DNA from: Yamagishiella unicocca
Taxonomy: Eukaryota > Chlorophyta > Chlorophyceae > Chlamydomonadales > Volvocaceae
Direction of reading: 5' to 3'
DNA length: 64,000 nt
NCBI GenBank assembly: GCA_003116995.1
Contig: BDSL01000029.1
Span: 744,001-808,000, forward strand
The notes below the pieces were generated by a model that was given only the letters and a program-made list of their open reading frames with translations, was not told where the DNA came from and made no database searches. A program made the translations under genes and the position numbers. Below are positions 59,629 through 64,000 of the stretch, piece after piece; position 1 is the stretch's first letter; each line of letters opens with the position of its first letter.

Positions 59629-61365
59629 TCGTGCCCCTGGGGGACGCGGAGGGGCTCGGGAGAGTCCCGTACGCTGAGGTTGTGCGGGTGTGTGAGGACT
59701 GAGGAGGGCGCTGAAAGCAAGCGCTGTGCAGTAGGTTGGGGCACAGCAAGAAGGCCAGGATGCTGGAACGCGCAGTGGCCGCAATTTTCTTCCGTGTGGC
59801 AGGACCGCACCAGGTTGCATCCGGTGACGCGTTTGCTAGGCACGTCCATGAGAGCAAGAGGCGGACGAGGCGAGGGATCGATTTAGGTGCTGTTTCTTGT
59901 TTGCCGAGGGCAGGGCGCCGTGGAGGGATAACCAGGTTGAAATGAGTGGACGGTTTTACAAACGAGTGGCGGATATTTTTGGTTGGTTTGGCGGTATAAA
60001 GCAGGTGTAAAAGTTTACCCGTCGTATTCAAGGCCTGGTGTAATAAGTTTATCCGTCGTGTACAAGGCCTGACTCAATTAAGAAGAGCTGGTATTTCCCA
60101 AAATTCGGAATGGAGGTGAGGATGTGAGGGGATGTATTATCTTCGGGGGATATCCTACATCTGTTTCTGCACGGCACCGTACACACGGCAAGCAGTTGCC
60201 TATTCCTATGTTACATCGAGTATCGTCGAGGGTACGGTCGTACGCGTCGGCCACGGAAGAGTGCGCCTGCTTCTGACCGTCTGATTGCCTCCTTTCTTTC
60301 TTCTTTCCACTTCTTGTTACATCTGTTAACGGTATAATGGTTGCTGATGCCTTACCGGGTGGGATATGTGTGTTCCCTTCGGAGACAACTACCCTTACGA
60401 GCCTCGGTTATTTGTATACGTATTGTTTGAACACATCAGCGCACTTTGCGGTAGCCATTCGCGAAGCTCAGGCCGCCGGAGCTGGTGTATGCCTAAAAAC
60501 CGCCAAGGGCTCTTGCAATACAGAAGTATCGAACCCTGGCTTCGGGATGCGGTATTCGCCGGCTCTATCTCCTCGCTGTCATCCCAATAAACCAACTGGA
60601 CGCTGCTAGACTCAGGTGCGCCGTCGTGGCGGTGCGTTCACGCTGTTGCCATCAGGGCCGCCGGACAGCAATTCTAAACAGGGCCCGCTTGTCCTCAGTA
60701 CTCCAGTTTCCCCTCTTGCGCAACCCCAGATAGCGACCGTTACGCTGTATGCTGGCAAACAATGAAGCGATCCATATTTAACACAAATCATGTCTCCTCG
60801 CGGTATGGTTCCCGTTCCATTCATGGCGTTCCATGCCGACTATTTCGTCTGCCCGTGCCCACCGAATTCGTCAGCTCCTTTGTGCAACGCGCGCCTCAAC
60901 TGAGGCTCCCCGCGGCATCACAGAACAGAACTGCCGCAGGCTTCTCCATGCGGCCATGGCCCCAGCCAAGGCCCATGTACATGCCTACCATGACCAAGTG
61001 CGGTTCGGCAACATAGTCGACTATCCATGCCAGTTGCACCCGCTGGGCATGCGGCCAGACTACAATCACCTCGGAATCATCCCACCTAGCCTTGCCTACA
61101 GGCAGCAGTCGGAGCCCACCGACCACTGATCCGTGACACCAACAACAAAACACACCGGAGCAGGCGCCCGCGTCCAGGCGATATGACTACACTGGAAAAA
61201 CGTCACCCGCGCTGGCTTGGGCTCCGTTGCTCCACCCAGGGAGGCAAACAACCTTGCCAAACCCTCCAGCAAGAGGGCGCCCAGGGAGGTCCGGCCCCGG
61301 TTTCAACACCAGGACCCAATTCCCCCTTAAGTTCCCCTCCAAAATGCTGACGACTGCGAAGTTGC
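59294..61365. other. Region without a supportable gene
   Basis: Holds a GCC tract (59578-59627) and several overlapping frames. Those nearest to protein-like are 59391-59849 (-), Ser/Pro/Arg-rich with a poly-Ala core, and 60896-61153 (-), which has no low complexity. Neither has a recognisable domain, start context or splice partner. The right end may be the 3' untranslated region of bS20c. Confidence 0.4.
59578..59627. repeat. (GCC)n microsatellite
   Basis: About sixteen GCC triplets with one interruption (TCG). Confidence 0.95.
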
Positions 61366-62109
61366 TTATGCGGCCACCTTGGGCTGCAGCTTTTGGAAGC
61401 GAGCAAAATCTGGGCTGTCAGGCGCAGGCTTGTATAGACCGGCAACCAGGAGCACCTGCTTCTTCCAGCGAGCGCAGCGGGCCTTCTTGCGGGCGCCGGT
61501 GTTTTCGTGGAGGATACCCTTCACAATGGCCTTATCGATCTCCGTGTAAGCCTCCGAAATCAGCTTCTCCAGGCCCTTCACTTCCTCCTCGGACTTAGGA
61601 GGGCTGGCTACCATCGACTCGGCCATCTTGATAACCTGTGGCATAGTCGTTCGGCGTATTGAAGAGGCTTGCACAGCAGTTCACAGCACTACACCGACAA
61701 CGTATACGTTTTCGATTCCCCAATTAACATAATAATGCTTTAACTTGCCTTCTTGATGCGGGTGGCGCAGGCAGACTTGCGCGACTTGTTATACAAGCGG
61801 CGCTCCTCGGAGACCAGAGCACGCTTCACCGGGCTGGGCATCTTCTTCTTCTGCTCCGGCTTGCCCTCAGCAGCCATCACCACCAGCGCACCGCGCTCCA
61901 CCGCCGGGCGGGTCACCGGTGCTGCACAAGCAAAGCAAGCGGCGCAGCCACAAGAGAATTGTCAGCCGCGCGGCGACCATCTACCAGAGCACCCAATTAC
62001 AAGAACGCTGCGAGTCGGAGTACGCACCAAATGTTGCCTTAGCAGGCGTGAATGCGCACCGCTGGGGGCATGCGCGCAGAAGCGCCTGGGGACGCATAAG
62101 GCACGCCAT
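61366..62109 (-). CDS. PRPS20: Plastid ribosomal protein bS20c (nuclear encoded)
   Basis: Exons on the minus strand: 62109-62028, 61921-61749, 61635-61366 (174 aa). The protein is a component of the small subunit of the chloroplast ribosome; bS20 is a helical protein that binds 16S rRNA. The first 45 or so residues ([30 protein letters not shown]) are a transit peptide. The mature part has the bS20 signature: [20 protein letters not shown], then [20 protein letters not shown] and [14 protein letters not shown]. Bacterial S20 is about 87 aa, so the mature protein has an added C-terminal tail ending in [13 protein letters not shown]. Intron 2 (61636-61748) starts with GCAAGT, so it is a GC-AG intron with an otherwise perfect donor. 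The start is the first ATG whose frame joins the transit peptide in phase. Confidence 0.92.
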
Positions 62110-64000
62110 TTTCGCTTTGCCGGCTGTTCTAGGTGCGTATGGTGGCCGCTGCAAATCTAAGGAAAGAAGGTTTCCGCACAGCAGGAACAAATTGCGAGAC
62201 TGCGCTCATTCATGGACGACAGCGCTTCCGCCGTACATGACCGCGGCGGCTTGGCCAGCGCCCGGGTGACAACGCTTTCACATCAGCAAGTGCATTATTC
62301 GTAACTCTCTGTTCAGTAGGCATACGCAGCTAGGCAAATTGACCCATCATGCCGCTCATCGACAATTTGCATTTCAGCACCTGTACAAGTGGCGTCCGTC
62401 CTCTACAAATTGGGCAATGAGGACAGATGTTTATGTTCTTAGATCAATATTTTCAAGGAGTAGAGCCCCACGCCTTTATGTGCTTGCGTTCTGGCCTGAA
62501 GAGTCCTTTGCTGACTCCTGGGCTGGGAAAATGCATTATGAAATGCGTGGATGGCTTAATCTAGGAGAGGCAGTTGGAGGAGACGGGGGCAGGGAGGGAG
62601 AGGGGTAACGGGTGAACCTGGCAATCCGGTTACTCTCCCATCGCGATGTGTCTTGCTATTTGTCACAGTTGAATGGCCTTGGATCGTGTTGGCGGACGGT
62701 TGCGAGGTATGGGGAGGGCATTACCAGGCGAGGAAAGTAATGAGGGGACAGGAGGGGGAATGGGTTGAGGGCGCCCACTCCCCGTATATCGAGGCCGTTT
62801 CCTAAGAGCACAACCCCTAATAAATGTACAAAGCTTGCACGCAGATGCTTAATTGACTCAGAACTGGCATTTCATTTCTCCTTCGCTGCGCCTGTTGACG
62901 AAGTACCAGTAATGGCGTTGGCGTGGATTCAAGGCTTGGTGGAGATTGCAACGCTGATCCAGGCGTTGATCGGCCCACTCCCCTTCTTGATCAAACGGAC
63001 ACAACCATCCTATCCAACGGCTCCAGCCGGGGCCTCCCTCTTGGCTATCCCAACCATCTGCAACCGCTTTCCCTATCCTTCCCAGCAATCGGGTAACACT
63101 TGTTATCAGCGCACCGACATCTAGATGTTCTGGCCATTGCCATGTCCCTGGACCTGCTCATCATTGCTATGGCTGAGGACGGCTGAGGCCGCCTCGATTT
63201 GGCAGGAGATGGAAGCCTTGCTGCTCGGCCAGCCATCAGACTCGCAGGCCGCCTGCCAGCACAGGACGTGTTGATCCGGGACTGAACCCAGCAGACGCTT
63301 CAAAGGGCACAGAAAAGCCCCGAGAGGCACAGGGACGCTACCCTGCCCAAACACCAGCCACAACGCGACAGTCATAACCAACCCACTCCACGGCCACCAG
63401 ACATCACGACAAATCGCACAACCCCCGCGAAACAGCGGGGAGGGGTGACAACAAGAAGTTGGAGAGAGCAGCCCAAGGGTCTCCCCCCAGACGGTCTTCT
63501 CGACACACACACACGCACACAACACACACACACACGACGGCGGGACCAAAAGGAGAGTCGACAAGTAGCAGGGGGAAGGACCCAGGACGGCCACAACGCA
63601 CAAACACTTGCACACCGTCGTGTCTACCAGCGAAAGGAGGACTAGCACGAAGGGTGTTCCAAAAATGCGAGCATAATACCGTTTAGCACCCTACATAGAC
63701 AAAGACCAAGCCTCGCCGGCCCACCACATGCCCAACTACGACGTCCGGACGGCCCGGAGGACGCCGCCATATGAGGAATGCGGGCCGGGGTGGTAGTGTA
63801 CGATGGGCTCTGCCTGGTAGATGTCTGGTGGACGCCCTGCTTGGACAGGCGACGGCGCGGGACGCTTGTGCTGCTACGCTACGTTAAATGCGATGCACTC
63901 TGGCGGCTGTTGTCGCAGGCGCCCACGCATCTTGGCTTTCGGGTATCGCTGGTACTCATGTTATGAATGTGGTGCCGTTATGCCGGGGGGACGGTCCATC
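62110..64000. other. Right flank without a supportable gene
   Basis: The left part should hold the bS20c promoter. Open frames at 62765-63124 (+), 62858-63088 (-) and 63121-63648 (-) overlap each other and match nothing I recognise. A CA/CACG-rich patch lies near 63500-63540. The stretch is AT-richer than most of the window. Confidence 0.45.

Noticed and set aside
62858..63088. Retrotransposon reverse-transcriptase remnant
   Set aside because: A few words resemble Ty3-type sequence but no RT, RNase H or integrase motif can be followed and the frame breaks quickly.

Overview
The window looks like nuclear DNA of a volvocine (Chlamydomonas-type) green alga. It is GC-rich. Its genes are cut into many short exons with GTGAGT/GTGCGT-like donors and CAG acceptors, TGTAA poly(A) signals follow several stop codons, and there is a gene for a plastid-targeted ribosomal protein. 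Introns carry private tandem repeats and recurring short interspersed motifs. Exon chains below were built by hand: each junction was accepted only if the reading frame carried across the splice and the domain continued, and every multi-exon total is divisible by three.

Layout. 1-3.4 kb: no supportable gene, two minisatellites. 3.9-6.6 kb (-): NYN-domain putative RNase. 7.1-20.5 kb (+): 23-exon membrane receptor kinase with an extracytoplasmic CHASE domain and a TKL-type kinase domain. 20.5-24.2 kb: repeat-rich intergenic DNA. 24.2-29.2 kb (+): rhodanese-like / dual-specificity phosphatase / FHA fusion protein. 30.3-33.2 kb (-): class I SAM-dependent methyltransferase with a stop-free, repeat-built 225-nt segment that could be an intron or exon. 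35.3-43.0 kb (-): SELO, the pseudokinase-fold AMPylase. Its frame runs through a TGA to the end Cys-Val-Thr-Sec-Ser-Ser, and a SECIS-like hairpin lies about 250 nt downstream, so this is very probably a selenoprotein. 43.5-44.0 kb (+): uncharacterised protein. 45.1-45.8 kb (+): Lys/Glu/Ser-rich protein. 47.1-52.2 kb (-): AFG1/ZapE-type mitochondrial ATPase. 52.6-59.1 kb (+): F-box/leucine-rich-repeat protein, divergent from AFG1 across 385 bp. 61.4-62.1 kb (-): plastid ribosomal protein bS20c. 62.1-64 kb: no supportable gene.

The genes do not form one pathway. Three are signalling or ubiquitin-type proteins (receptor kinase, phosphatase-FHA, F-box/LRR), two are probably mitochondrial (SELO, AFG1) and one is plastid ribosomal. 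The strongest discovery is the selenocysteine-containing SELO, whose last three residues a standard annotation would lose. Next are the rhodanese-DSP-FHA and CHASE-TKL architectures, the possible exitron in the methyltransferase, and three families of short elements repeated in introns in both orientations.
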